NCBI GenBank assembly: GCA_010671965.1
Contig: JAAHIC010000115.1
Span: 1 to 9,567, forward strand
Reading direction: 5' to 3'
Length of the DNA: 9,567 bases
DNA from: Leptolyngbya sp. SIO4C5
GTDB lineage: Bacteria > Cyanobacteriota > Cyanobacteriia > Phormidesmidales > Phormidesmidaceae
Shown here: positions 1-6,159 of the stretch, one piece after another
Layout: the number at the start of each line of letters is the position of its first letter
How positions within the stretch are numbered: position 1 is the first letter of the stretch
Program-made: the position numbers and the translations under genes
The notes under the pieces: generated by a model
Told to the model about the DNA's origin: nothing
The model's input: only the letters and a program-made list of their open reading frames with translations
The model's database searches: none

Positions 1-13
1 ATACTGCGTTATG

Positions 14-31
14 GAACCAGCATGCTGGTTC
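14..31. repeat. 18-bp perfect palindrome upstream of fba
   Basis: The bases GAACCAGCATGCTGGTTC read identically on both strands. As RNA they could form a 7-bp stem (GAACCAG/CTGGTTC) with a CATG loop. A second, 10-bp palindrome, AAAAGCTTTT (32-41), follows immediately. No long T-run follows the hairpin on either strand, so it is a poor classical terminator. It could be a protein-binding site for fba, or the 3' structure of an upstream plus-strand gene that lies outside the window. The palindrome is seen directly; its role is unknown. Confidence 0.5.
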
Positions 32-120
32 AAAAGCTTTTAGGATTTGAATGTTTTAGGTTCATTTCCAGAAATGCTTTAAGATTGATGAGTAATAACA
101 CTTATTGATCTTTTGACACA

Positions 121-152
121 GTTGCCGTTAGGCAATATTTAGATTTAGGAGG
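121..152 (+). promoter_or_regulatory. fba 5' leader: small hairpin plus strong ribosome binding site
   Basis: A perfect Shine-Dalgarno AGGAGG lies at 147-152, six bases before the ATG at 159, and fixes the fba start. Just upstream, GTTGCC (121-126) can pair with GGCAAT (131-136) across a GTTA loop, giving a 6-bp stem that includes one G-U pair. The hairpin ends 10 bases before the Shine-Dalgarno. It could act as a 5' stabilising stem or bear on translation, but that is inference. I cannot place the transcription start with confidence. Confidence 0.6.
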
Positions 153-158
153 ATATCT

Positions 159-1238
159 ATGGCGCTTGTCCCAATGAGGCTGCTGCTGGATCACGCCGCT
201 GAGCATGGCTACGGGATTCCGGCTTACAACGTCAACAACCTAGAGCAGATTTTAGCCATCATGGCGGCTGCTCAAGAAACCGATAGCCCGGTAATCTTGC
301 AGGCCTCCCGGGGTGCTCGTAAGTACGCTGGAGAGAACTTCCTGCGCCACTTGGTGACGGCTGCTGTCGAGACTTATCCTGATATTCCGGTGGTGATGCA
401 CCAGGATCACGGTAATAGCCCTGCAACCTGCTATTCAGCAATTCGCAACGGCTTTACCAGCGTGATGATGGATGGCTCCTTGGAAGCTGATGCCAAAACC
501 CCAGCTAGCTTTGAGTACAACGTAGATGTCACCAGCCAGGTCGTCAAAGTTGCTCATGCGGTTGGCGCTAGTGTAGAGGGCGAGCTAGGCTGCCTCGGTT
601 CTCTAGAAACTGGTCAAGGTGACAAAGAAGATGGTCACGGCTTTGAGGGCACCCTCAGCAAAGACCAGCTCCTGACTGACCCCGACGAGGCGGTTCAGTT
701 CGTAGAAGCGACTCAGGTAGATGCGCTGGCGGTAGCAATTGGTACCAGCCACGGTGCTTATAAGTTTACCCGTAAGCCCACCGGCGAAATTTTGGCCATC
801 AGCCGCATTGAAGAAATTCACCGTCGCTTGCCTAACACTCACCTGGTTATGCACGGATCTTCTTCTGTGCCCCAAGAGTGGCTGGACATCATCAACCAGT
901 ACGGCGGTCAGATTCCTGAGACTTACGGTGTACCCATCGAAGAGATTCAAAAGGGAATCAAGAGCGGTGTACGCAAGGTGAACATTGACACCGATAACCG
1001 CTTGGCTATCACTGCGGCGATTCGGGAAGCTGCGGCGAAGGATCCTTCCAACTTTGATCCGCGCCACTTCATGAAGCCTGCTATTAAGTACATGAAGCAG
1101 GTCTGCCAGAAGCGCTACGAAGCCTTCGGTACGGCGGGCAATGCTAGCAAGATCAAGCAGCAGCCTGTTGATGTTTACGCAGCTATGTACGCTAAGGGCG
1201 AACTAGATGCGAAGACCAAGTCTGCCGCAGCCGTGTAA
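159..1238 (+). CDS. fba: class II fructose-bisphosphate aldolase
   Basis: This 359-residue class II (zinc-dependent) aldolase reversibly splits fructose 1,6-bisphosphate into dihydroxyacetone phosphate and glyceraldehyde 3-phosphate. In cyanobacteria it serves glycolysis, gluconeogenesis and the Calvin cycle (also condensing erythrose 4-phosphate to sedoheptulose bisphosphate), in the cytosol. The first class II signature is seen at residues 75-85, with the HQDH motif giving catalytic Asp83 and zinc ligand His84. The second, VEGELG, is at 139-144 with Glu140/Glu142. Further zinc ligands fit His198 (in GTSHGAYK) and His232 (in MHGSSS). The phosphate-binding NIDTD loop is at 275-279. Length and sequence are those of the cyanobacterial subtype (also called cbbA), and the protein looks complete. 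The start is fixed by AGGAGG six bases upstream. The gene is monocistronic, ends in a strong terminator, and converges with the minus-strand cluster. It contains no HIP1 octamer, unlike most of its neighbours. Confidence 0.97.
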   Translation: MALVPMRLLLDHAAEHGYGIPAYNVNNLEQILAIMAAAQETDSPVILQASRGARKYAGENFLRHLVTAAVETYPDIPVVMHQDHGNSPATCYSAIRNGFTSVMMDGSLEADAKTPASFEYNVDVTSQVVKVAHAVGASVEGELGCLGSLETGQGDKEDGHGFEGTLSKDQLLTDPDEAVQFVEATQVDALAVAIGTSHGAYKFTRKPTGEILAISRIEEIHRRLPNTHLVMHGSSSVPQEWLDIINQYGGQIPETYGVPIEEIQKGIKSGVRKVNIDTDNRLAITAAIREAAAKDPSNFDPRHFMKPAIKYMKQVCQKRYEAFGTAGNASKIKQQPVDVYAAMYAKGELDAKTKSAAAV

Positions 1239-1271
1239 AACGTTTGCTCCAGAGAGTTAGCTAAACTCAAG

Positions 1272-1302
1272 AGCTGGATGGCTAAGGCTGTCCAGCTTTT
1301 TT
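1272..1302 (+). terminator. intrinsic terminator of fba
   Basis: AGCTGGATGG (1272-1281) pairs with CTGTCCAGCT (1288-1297) across the loop CTAAGG. The 10-bp stem has two G-U pairs, and a run of six T (1297-1302) follows at once. It sits 33 bases after the fba stop and ends 3 bases before the stop of the convergent gene. Read on the minus strand the hairpin is followed by CTTGAG rather than a T-run, so it is probably not an efficient terminator in that direction. Confidence 0.88.
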
Positions 1303-1305
1303 ATG

Positions 1306-1881
1306 TCAATCTGCAGTCCAGAGGGCAAGGCCACCGCCGCGCCCACGAGCGCCAATACAGTCAGAACGAACCAAAAAATATTTGAAAAAAGCCTGCTCTT
1401 TTAGCCCCTGCTGGGCAAATTCGGCTTCTCGCTGTTTTCCCTGGCGGATAAAGCCGGAGTAGAGCTGAAGTGAGCCGAGATTGAGCGTCAGTCGGGTAAA
1501 GTCAAAAGCTAAGATTTGCTGCCGCTCGTAAAACCGAGTAGGGCCGCTCACGATTAAATGCAATGGGCCAAGCTGCACGCGGTTCTCGACCTGCGCCCGA
1601 TCGCCTGCTTCCGGCTGCTCCAACGGCTGATAGGTCAGCGTAATTTTTAGCCAGTTGGGCAAAAAGCGGCCCTTGCCCAAGGCAATGCCCGCTCGCTGCC
1701 GCGTTTTTTTCGTGCCGGTGATAAAGCCTAGCCGCCAGGTACCGACCAAATCTGCATAGGTAGCTGAATGAGACCGGGCTGATTTCTCTGCTGCTAGCAG
1801 CTCTGTTACAACCGCTTCCGGGTCAGGAGGCTGAGTATGACCGTAAGTGAGATAGGCAACCGCTTGGCTCAGCGCCGTCAT
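1306..1881 (-). CDS. conserved cyanobacterial hypothetical protein (GTWRL type, possibly fibrillin/lipocalin-like)
   Basis: This 191-residue soluble protein has no signal peptide, no membrane span and one cysteine (Cys175). I recognise it as a family widely conserved in cyanobacteria but know no established function. Landmarks are an Ala/Glu-rich helical N-terminus (about 1-40), the motif GTWRL at 47-51 followed by FITGTKKTR, alternating beta-like segments (about 77-86, 98-113, 122-142), and a conserved glycine-rich end ARGRGGGLALW at 178-188. The early GxW followed by a run of beta strands resembles lipocalin and plastid lipid-associated (PAP/fibrillin) proteins, which also have 'GxWRL' near the start. 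That link is inference from pattern only. The ATG lies 23 bases after the stop of the zinc ATPase gene on the same strand, so co-transcription is likely. The ribosome binding site is weak (AGG eight bases upstream). The gene converges on fba. Confidence 0.8.
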   Translation of the reverse strand: MTALSQAVAYLTYGHTQPPDPEAVVTELLAAEKSARSHSATYADLVGTWRLGFITGTKKTRQRAGIALGKGRFLPNWLKITLTYQPLEQPEAGDRAQVENRVQLGPLHLIVSGPTRFYERQQILAFDFTRLTLNLGSLQLYSGFIRQGKQREAEFAQQGLKEQAFFKYFLVRSDCIGARGRGGGLALWTAD

Positions 1882-1904
1882 AAATAGACCTGTATTTTCC
1901 GCTG

Positions 1905-3860
1905 TTAACGGTTTAGCACACGACCGGCGTTTAAGATCGCCAGCAGCGCCACCCCGACATCAGCAAAGACAGCCGCCCAGAGGCTAGCCAGTCCCACGGC
2001 TCCCAAGGTAATAAAGATCGCCTTGACGCCCAGGGCTAGAGCAATATTCTGCCAGACAATTCGCCGCGTTTTGCCCGCTAGCTGAATAGCTTCTGCAACC
2101 TTTGAGGGGGCATCGGTCATAATCACCACGTCGGCGGTTTCGATCGCCGCATCTGAACCTAAACCGCCCATGGCAATGCCAACGTCGGCCCTGGCAATGA
2201 CGGGGGCATCGTTGATACCGTCACCAACAAAGGCAACTTTGCCTCCAGTTTGCTGAGCCTGCTGCAAAATCTTTTCTAAAGCCTCAACCTTGCCTTCTGG
2301 CAGCAGCTCTGCCTGATAGTTATCTAGACCAAGCTGGCTGGCAATGCGATCGGCAACCGACTGGCTATCTCCCGTGAGCATTGCCGTTTGCAGTCCTTGG
2401 GCCTGTAAAGCCTGCACGGCCTCTGGCGCATCTGGCTTCAGCTCATCGGCAATTATTACCCGCCCAGCGTACTCACCATCAACCGCTAAATGAGCCACGG
2501 TTCCGGCGACAACGCAGACCGAATGGGGAATGTTTTCTTGATGCAGCAGCCGATCGCTGCCCACAAGCACCTGGCGATCGCCGACCTGAGCCTGAATGCC
2601 CTGCCCGGAAATTTCCCGGTAGTTTTGGACTGCGGCTGAGTCAATTGACTGGCCATAGGCGGCTCGAATTGACTGAGCCACGGGGTGATTGGAATGTACT
2701 TCGGCGATCGCGGCTAGCTCTAAAAGTTGAGCCTGAGAAAAGCCGTTATCAGTCACCAGCTCGGTCACTTTGAAGTTGCCCTGGGTCAGGGTGCCGGTCT
2801 TGTCAAAAACGACGGTTTGCACCTGGGTCAGCGCATCGAGGAAGGTAGCACCTTTCACTAAAATGCCGCGTCTGGCCGCACCGCCGACGCCGCCGAAATA
2901 GCCCAGCGGAATGCTAATGACCAAGCCGCAGGGGCAGGAAATGACCAGTAACACCAAGGCCCGATAAGTCCAGGTGGCGGCGGTAGCGCCTGGCAGCAAG
3001 AGCGGCGGTAAAATCGCTACGGCTAAGGATAAGAAAACGACAACGGGCGTGTAGTAGCGGGCAAAGCGGGTAATAAATTTTTCCGTCGCCGCTTTTTGGC
3101 TGCTGGCATTTTCTACTAGATCGAGAATTCTGACGATGGAGGAGTCGGCCAACCGCTTGGTCACGCGCAGGGTCAGCAGCCCGGACTGATTGATCATGCC
3201 TGCCAAGACCTGACTGCCCGGTTTAACCTGTCGCGGGACTGACTCGCCGGTCAGGGCTGAGGTATCTACCTGAGAACGACCCGCTAGCACTTCGCCATCC
3301 AGCGGCACGCGCTCTCCCGGCTTCACCACAATCGTGCTGCCAATGGCCACGGTTTCGGGATCGACCGATTTTGTCTCTTCGCCCAGCTTGAGATGAGCCA
3401 TCTCTGGCCGCACCGCCAGCAGCGACTTAATCGATCGCCGCGATCGCCCCACGGCTAAATCCTGAAACAGCTCCCCCACCTGAAAAAACAGCATCACGCC
3501 TACGGCTTCTGGCAGCTCGTGAATAGCGATCGCTCCCAGCGTGGCAATTGTCATCAAAAAATTTTCGTCAAACAGCCGTCCCCGCAGGATATTCTTGCCT
3601 GCCGTGGTCAGAACGCTCCAGCCGCTAATCAGATAGGCCGGAATTAAAACCGCGTACTCGGCCAGGGCAAAAGGCGTATTGTGCAGCGGCTGGTGGAAAA
3701 TCAGACCGACCAGGAAAAGTACCAGCGCGATCGCAAATGGGCGCAGGGCTGACTGAGCGTCAAACTCAGCCGCCGCCTGACCGTGATTGTGACCGCAGCA
3801 GCCGGGCTGGCTAGGGGCGGTTTTGACTGGGTTATGGCTGTGTGAATGGCAAGCGCCCAT
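1905..3860 (-). CDS. ziaA: P1B-type heavy-metal efflux ATPase, zinc/cadmium type
   Basis: This 651-residue inner-membrane pump exports Zn(II), and probably Cd/Pb, using ATP. All P-type landmarks are visible: actuator TGES at 204-207, membrane metal-site CPC at 309-311, phosphorylated Asp353 in DKTGT, the P1B-specific HP pair at 392-393, TGD at 496-498 and the hinge GDGIND at 546-551. Eight membrane spans fit: four before the actuator, two around CPC, and two at about 603-622 and 625-647. Lys613 in span 7 and Asp634 in span 8 (FADVG) match the residues that mark the Zn/Cd/Pb subgroup P1B-2, rather than copper pumps. Unusually, there is no N-terminal HMA domain with CxxC. Residues 4-26 form a short His/Cys tail instead (CHSHSH, then CCGHNHG). 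The ZiaR-like sensor gene lies just upstream with an SmtB-type operator in the gap. The symbol is by functional analogy with the ziaR/ziaA pair; the metal is inferred. Confidence 0.93.
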   Translation of the reverse strand: MGACHSHSHNPVKTAPSQPGCCGHNHGQAAAEFDAQSALRPFAIALVLFLVGLIFHQPLHNTPFALAEYAVLIPAYLISGWSVLTTAGKNILRGRLFDENFLMTIATLGAIAIHELPEAVGVMLFFQVGELFQDLAVGRSRRSIKSLLAVRPEMAHLKLGEETKSVDPETVAIGSTIVVKPGERVPLDGEVLAGRSQVDTSALTGESVPRQVKPGSQVLAGMINQSGLLTLRVTKRLADSSIVRILDLVENASSQKAATEKFITRFARYYTPVVVFLSLAVAILPPLLLPGATAATWTYRALVLLVISCPCGLVISIPLGYFGGVGGAARRGILVKGATFLDALTQVQTVVFDKTGTLTQGNFKVTELVTDNGFSQAQLLELAAIAEVHSNHPVAQSIRAAYGQSIDSAAVQNYREISGQGIQAQVGDRQVLVGSDRLLHQENIPHSVCVVAGTVAHLAVDGEYAGRVIIADELKPDAPEAVQALQAQGLQTAMLTGDSQSVADRIASQLGLDNYQAELLPEGKVEALEKILQQAQQTGGKVAFVGDGINDAPVIARADVGIAMGGLGSDAAIETADVVIMTDAPSKVAEAIQLAGKTRRIVWQNIALALGVKAIFITLGAVGLASLWAAVFADVGVALLAILNAGRVLNR

Positions 3861-3878
3861 CGTGTACCTAACAGGGTA

Positions 3879-3904
3879 AATACATGAATATCTGTTCAGA
3901 TATT
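3879..3904 (-). promoter_or_regulatory. SmtB/ZiaR-type 12-2-12 zinc operator
   Basis: On the plus strand the half-sites are AATACATGAATA (3879-3890) and TGTTCAGATATT (3893-3904), separated by TC. They are imperfect inverted repeats, 9 of 12 positions symmetric, and contain the ATGAA/TTCA core of ArsR/SmtB operators. Compared with the smtA operator as I remember it (halves AACACATGAACA and TATTCAGATATT), 21 of 24 positions agree. The site starts 18 bases upstream of the ATPase ATG, so a bound repressor would block the pump promoter. A TTGATG element (minus strand, 3911-3906) and TAATAT (3905-3900) abut or overlap the site, but I cannot assign a confident -35/-10 pair. I see no second such site upstream of the sensor gene. 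Confidence 0.85.
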
Positions 3905-3937
3905 ACATCAAAAAAATAGGACAGGTACGAGATGGAC

Positions 3938-4348
3938 CTAGTCGGCTGGTTCGTCTAAATGCTCGGCAACTTCCTGATACAGATTGAGCACGTGCTGATC
4001 GGCGAGGCGATAGTAGACATTGCGGCCTTGCTTGCGGTAGCTGACCAAGCGCAGAGTCCTCAGCAGGCGGAGCTGGTGGGAAACCGCAGATTCTCCCATT
4101 TTGACCAGCGCTGCCAGATCGCAGACGCAGAGTTCTTGTTTAGCCAGGGCTGAAATCAGCTTTAAGCGATTGGGATCGGCTAAAACGCCAAAGAATTCCG
4201 CCATTCGCTGAGCCTTATCCGTTGACAGAATCTGGGGCTGGACGTGACGAATATTTTTAATGTGGACTAGCGACTCTTCACAGGCGGGAGCGTCTGAGAC
4301 CAGGTCTGAATTTTGAGGTTTGAGATTTGAGCTTGGGCGATTTGGCAT
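3938..4348 (-). CDS. ziaR: ArsR/SmtB-family zinc-sensing repressor, ZiaR-like
   Basis: This is a winged-helix repressor that releases DNA when it binds Zn(II), derepressing the efflux pump. From the ATG at 4348 it has 136 residues; an in-frame TTG two codons earlier (4354) is an alternative start, and no clear Shine-Dalgarno favours either. Numbers here count from the TTG. The recognition helix region is [12 protein letters not shown] (88-99). The alpha-5 dimer-interface zinc ligands are all present: Asp119, His121, His132 and Glu135. The alpha-3N site is also present: Cys76 and Cys78 (ELCVCD) with N-terminal Cys25 and His31 as partners. Having both sites is the ZiaR pattern rather than the SmtB one, and the end ([21 protein letters not shown]) is ZiaR-like. 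The gene is upstream of and codirectional with the ATPase, with a matching operator between them. The 75-bp gap to the preceding antiporter gene leaves room for its own promoter. Confidence 0.93.
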   Translation of the reverse strand: MPNRPSSNLKPQNSDLVSDAPACEESLVHIKNIRHVQPQILSTDKAQRMAEFFGVLADPNRLKLISALAKQELCVCDLAALVKMGESAVSHQLRLLRTLRLVSYRKQGRNVYYRLADQHVLNLYQEVAEHLDEPAD

Positions 4349-4359
4349 GATCAAAGTCT

Positions 4360-4388
4360 ATTTAAATCTGTAGCCCTGAAAACGTAAA
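4360..4388 (-). promoter_or_regulatory. possible promoter of the zinc sensor gene
   Basis: On the minus strand TTTACG (4388-4383) and TTAAAT (4365-4360) are separated by 17 bases. Each matches 4 of 6 bases of the sigma-70 type -35 and -10 consensus. Transcription would start near 4353, almost at the start codon, so the leader would be very short. A better -35, TTGACT (4411-4406), lies further upstream but has only a poor -10 (TTTACG) at 17 bases. This is tentative; readthrough from the antiporter gene is an equally good explanation. Confidence 0.2.
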
Positions 4389-4423
4389 ACGGCCATGTCG
4401 GCTTGAGTCAAAACTTTGCCAGC

Positions 4424-6148
4424 CTATTCTCTAATAGGGCGAATACTGCGATAGCGATCGCGGCGAATTCCATCAATAACGGCGTGGATGGCCTGGGGTG
4501 GCTCTCCTAGCGTCTTTAGCAGGTGTGATCCCAATTCTAGCGCGGCCTCAAATTCCGGCTGTACCACCTCTTTAGCCCCCATCTGGGTCAGCAGGTCAAT
4601 CTCCTTGTTGCTGTGGGAGCGGGCAATAATATCTAGGTGAGGAGCTTGGCTAATAGCCCGCTGCAGCAAGAGGCGGGCACTGGTAGGATCAGGCAGGGCG
4701 ATCGCCAGCGCCTTGGCCGTTTCCAGATGGGTTTTCTCTAGCACCAGTTCTGAATCCGCGTCGCCATAGATGTAGGGAATCTGGCGGTTGCGCAATCCTT
4801 GCACCGCTGCTTCGCTGTTCTCGACCACCAGCAGCGGATAGCCGCGATTCTGCAGAATGTTGACAATTACCTGCCCGACCCGGCCATAGCCCGCCACAAT
4901 CACGTGATTTTTCAGGGTTTCCGGCACGGACAGCAGCCGGGGTTCTTCTCGCTGCTTCAGGTACTGTTTTAGCAGTGGCAGACGGGCTAAGAGATCGGCA
5001 AAGCGGGGAGCGCTCTTGAGCCAGATGGGGGTCAGCATTAGGGTAATTGCCGTGGTGCCCAGCAGCAGTGAATAGCGCTGCTCGCCAATCAGCCCCATTT
5101 CAAACCCCACTAGGGACAGCACAAAGGAAAACTCCCCAATCTGGCTGAGGCCGAAGCTGGCATTCACCGCCGTTTTGAAGGAATAGCCGAAGTTCAGCAC
5201 AATCGGCAAGATAATGACGGTTTTACCCAGCATGACCAGCGTTACCAGGCCGATGATTGGTCCCCAATTTTGGGCTAGCACCTGGGGATCAATCAGCATG
5301 CCGATGGAGGCAAAGAACAGACAGGCAAAGGTATCCCGCAGGGGCAGCACCTTAGCCAGAGCCTGATCGGCATAGTCAATCTCAGAGATCATAAGACCTG
5401 CGACAAAAGCGCCCATTTCAATTGACAGCCCTAGCTCCGCTGTAATCCAGGCGACGCCGAGACAGAGGGCGATCACGGTCAGCAGAAACAGCTCGTTATT
5501 CTCCGTGGCCGCAATCCGCTGAATCAGCCGGGGTACCAGCCAGCGCCCTGCCGCGATCGCCCCGCCCAGAAAAATCAGCACCTTTAGCAGCGCCGCGCCC
5601 AGCATCGGCCAGAGCTGATCGGGTTCTGTTAGCGCGGGTAAAAATGCTAGCATCAGTCCCAAAGCCAGATCCTGAGCAATCAAAATTGCCAGCATAATTT
5701 GGCCGTGCACCGTGTTGGTTTCTCCCCGCTCCACCAGGGTTTTCAGCACTACCGCCGTCGAGGAGAGAGACAGCACCAGCCCTAAGAAAACTCCCTCTAC
5801 GGGCGAGTCGGCCCACTGCAGCCAAAGGGCGATCGCCGCCACTAACCCCGTCGTCAGCCCGATTTGCAACAGGCTGCCCTGCAGGGCAATATCTTTGACT
5901 CGCTTCAGCTCGGTCAGAGAAAATTCCACCCCCAGCGCAAACAGCAAAAAGGCGACGCCCACCTCAGCTAGAGCCTGAATTTGTTCAGTATCTTGCAGCA
6001 GCCGGAATCCGTATGGCCCTACCAGCAGCCCCGTCGCCAAATAGCCCAGTAGAGCAGGCTGCTTGAAGCGGTGGGCAACATAGCCGCCTATGGCTGAAGC
6101 GCCCAAGGCCAGGGTCAAATCTAGAATAAAGTGATGCTCAGCCGCCAT
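4424..6148 (-). CDS. KefB-type monovalent cation/proton antiporter with TrkA-N domain
   Basis: This 574-residue CPA2-family membrane antiporter exchanges K+ or Na+ for protons. Residues 5-380 hold about a dozen hydrophobic spans. They include the family patterns LLGYLATGLLVGP (33-45) and ALGVEFSL (71-78), and the conserved Gln159-Asp160 (IAQDLALG) in the ion pathway. A charged linker (about 381-410) leads to a Rossmann TrkA-N/RCK domain at 414-530. That domain has the dinucleotide motif GYGRVG at 420-425, an acidic residue Glu443 at the end of strand 2 (suggesting NAD(H)), and the usual YGDA at 461-464. There is no C-terminal TrkA-C domain. The ion is not readable from sequence; cyanobacteria use such proteins for Na+/K+ and pH balance. 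The start lies 11 bases after the lepB stop, implying co-transcription. No good Shine-Dalgarno is seen, so translation may be coupled to lepB. Confidence 0.92.
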   Translation of the reverse strand: MAAEHHFILDLTLALGASAIGGYVAHRFKQPALLGYLATGLLVGPYGFRLLQDTEQIQALAEVGVAFLLFALGVEFSLTELKRVKDIALQGSLLQIGLTTGLVAAIALWLQWADSPVEGVFLGLVLSLSSTAVVLKTLVERGETNTVHGQIMLAILIAQDLALGLMLAFLPALTEPDQLWPMLGAALLKVLIFLGGAIAAGRWLVPRLIQRIAATENNELFLLTVIALCLGVAWITAELGLSIEMGAFVAGLMISEIDYADQALAKVLPLRDTFACLFFASIGMLIDPQVLAQNWGPIIGLVTLVMLGKTVIILPIVLNFGYSFKTAVNASFGLSQIGEFSFVLSLVGFEMGLIGEQRYSLLLGTTAITLMLTPIWLKSAPRFADLLARLPLLKQYLKQREEPRLLSVPETLKNHVIVAGYGRVGQVIVNILQNRGYPLLVVENSEAAVQGLRNRQIPYIYGDADSELVLEKTHLETAKALAIALPDPTSARLLLQRAISQAPHLDIIARSHSNKEIDLLTQMGAKEVVQPEFEAALELGSHLLKTLGEPPQAIHAVIDGIRRDRYRSIRPIRE

Positions 6149-6159
6149 AGGTTACTTAT

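Noticed and set aside
1..108. Plus-strand frame open from the window edge to TGA at 106-108 (about 35 codons)
   Set aside because: The AT-rich, palindrome-containing sequence and unremarkable peptide look like intergenic DNA. An open frame of this length is not rare by chance.
113..141. TTGACA (113-118) and TATTTA (136-141) with 17-bp spacing as the fba promoter
   Set aside because: The -35 is perfect, but the -10 matches only 3 of 6 and the start would fall on the Shine-Dalgarno, leaving fba without a usable ribosome binding site.
603..1067. Long minus-strand open frame of 154 codons antisense to fba
   Set aside because: It lies wholly inside the strongly conserved aldolase gene, has no recognisable motif, and fits the shadow frame produced by constrained codon usage.
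1254..1268. Hairpin GAGTT-AGCTA-AACTC as a terminator for the minus-strand cluster
   Set aside because: The stem is only 5 bp and no T-run follows on the minus strand. The nearby 1272-1302 hairpin explains plus-strand termination better.
1790..1801. 12-bp palindrome GCTGCTAGCAGC inside the hypothetical gene
   Set aside because: It lies in coding sequence for an Ala/Leu-rich stretch and is built around the generally frequent GCTAGC; no sign of a separate role.
2381..2773. Plus-strand open frame of 130 codons opposite the zinc ATPase
   Set aside because: It is Pro/Arg-rich and low in plausible motifs, and antisense to the ATP-binding domain; a shadow of the real gene.
3910..3940. Intrinsic terminator between the sensor and pump genes (T7 tract on the minus strand)
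   Set aside because: The T-tract is good, but the only stems before it (TAGG/CCTA or AGGT/ACCT) are 4 bp with mismatches and poorly placed, so efficient termination is unlikely.
5496..5825. 109-codon open frame in another minus-strand frame within the antiporter
   Set aside because: It is Gly/Ala/Arg-rich, out of frame with a membrane protein whose motifs are intact in the annotated frame, and has no ribosome binding site.
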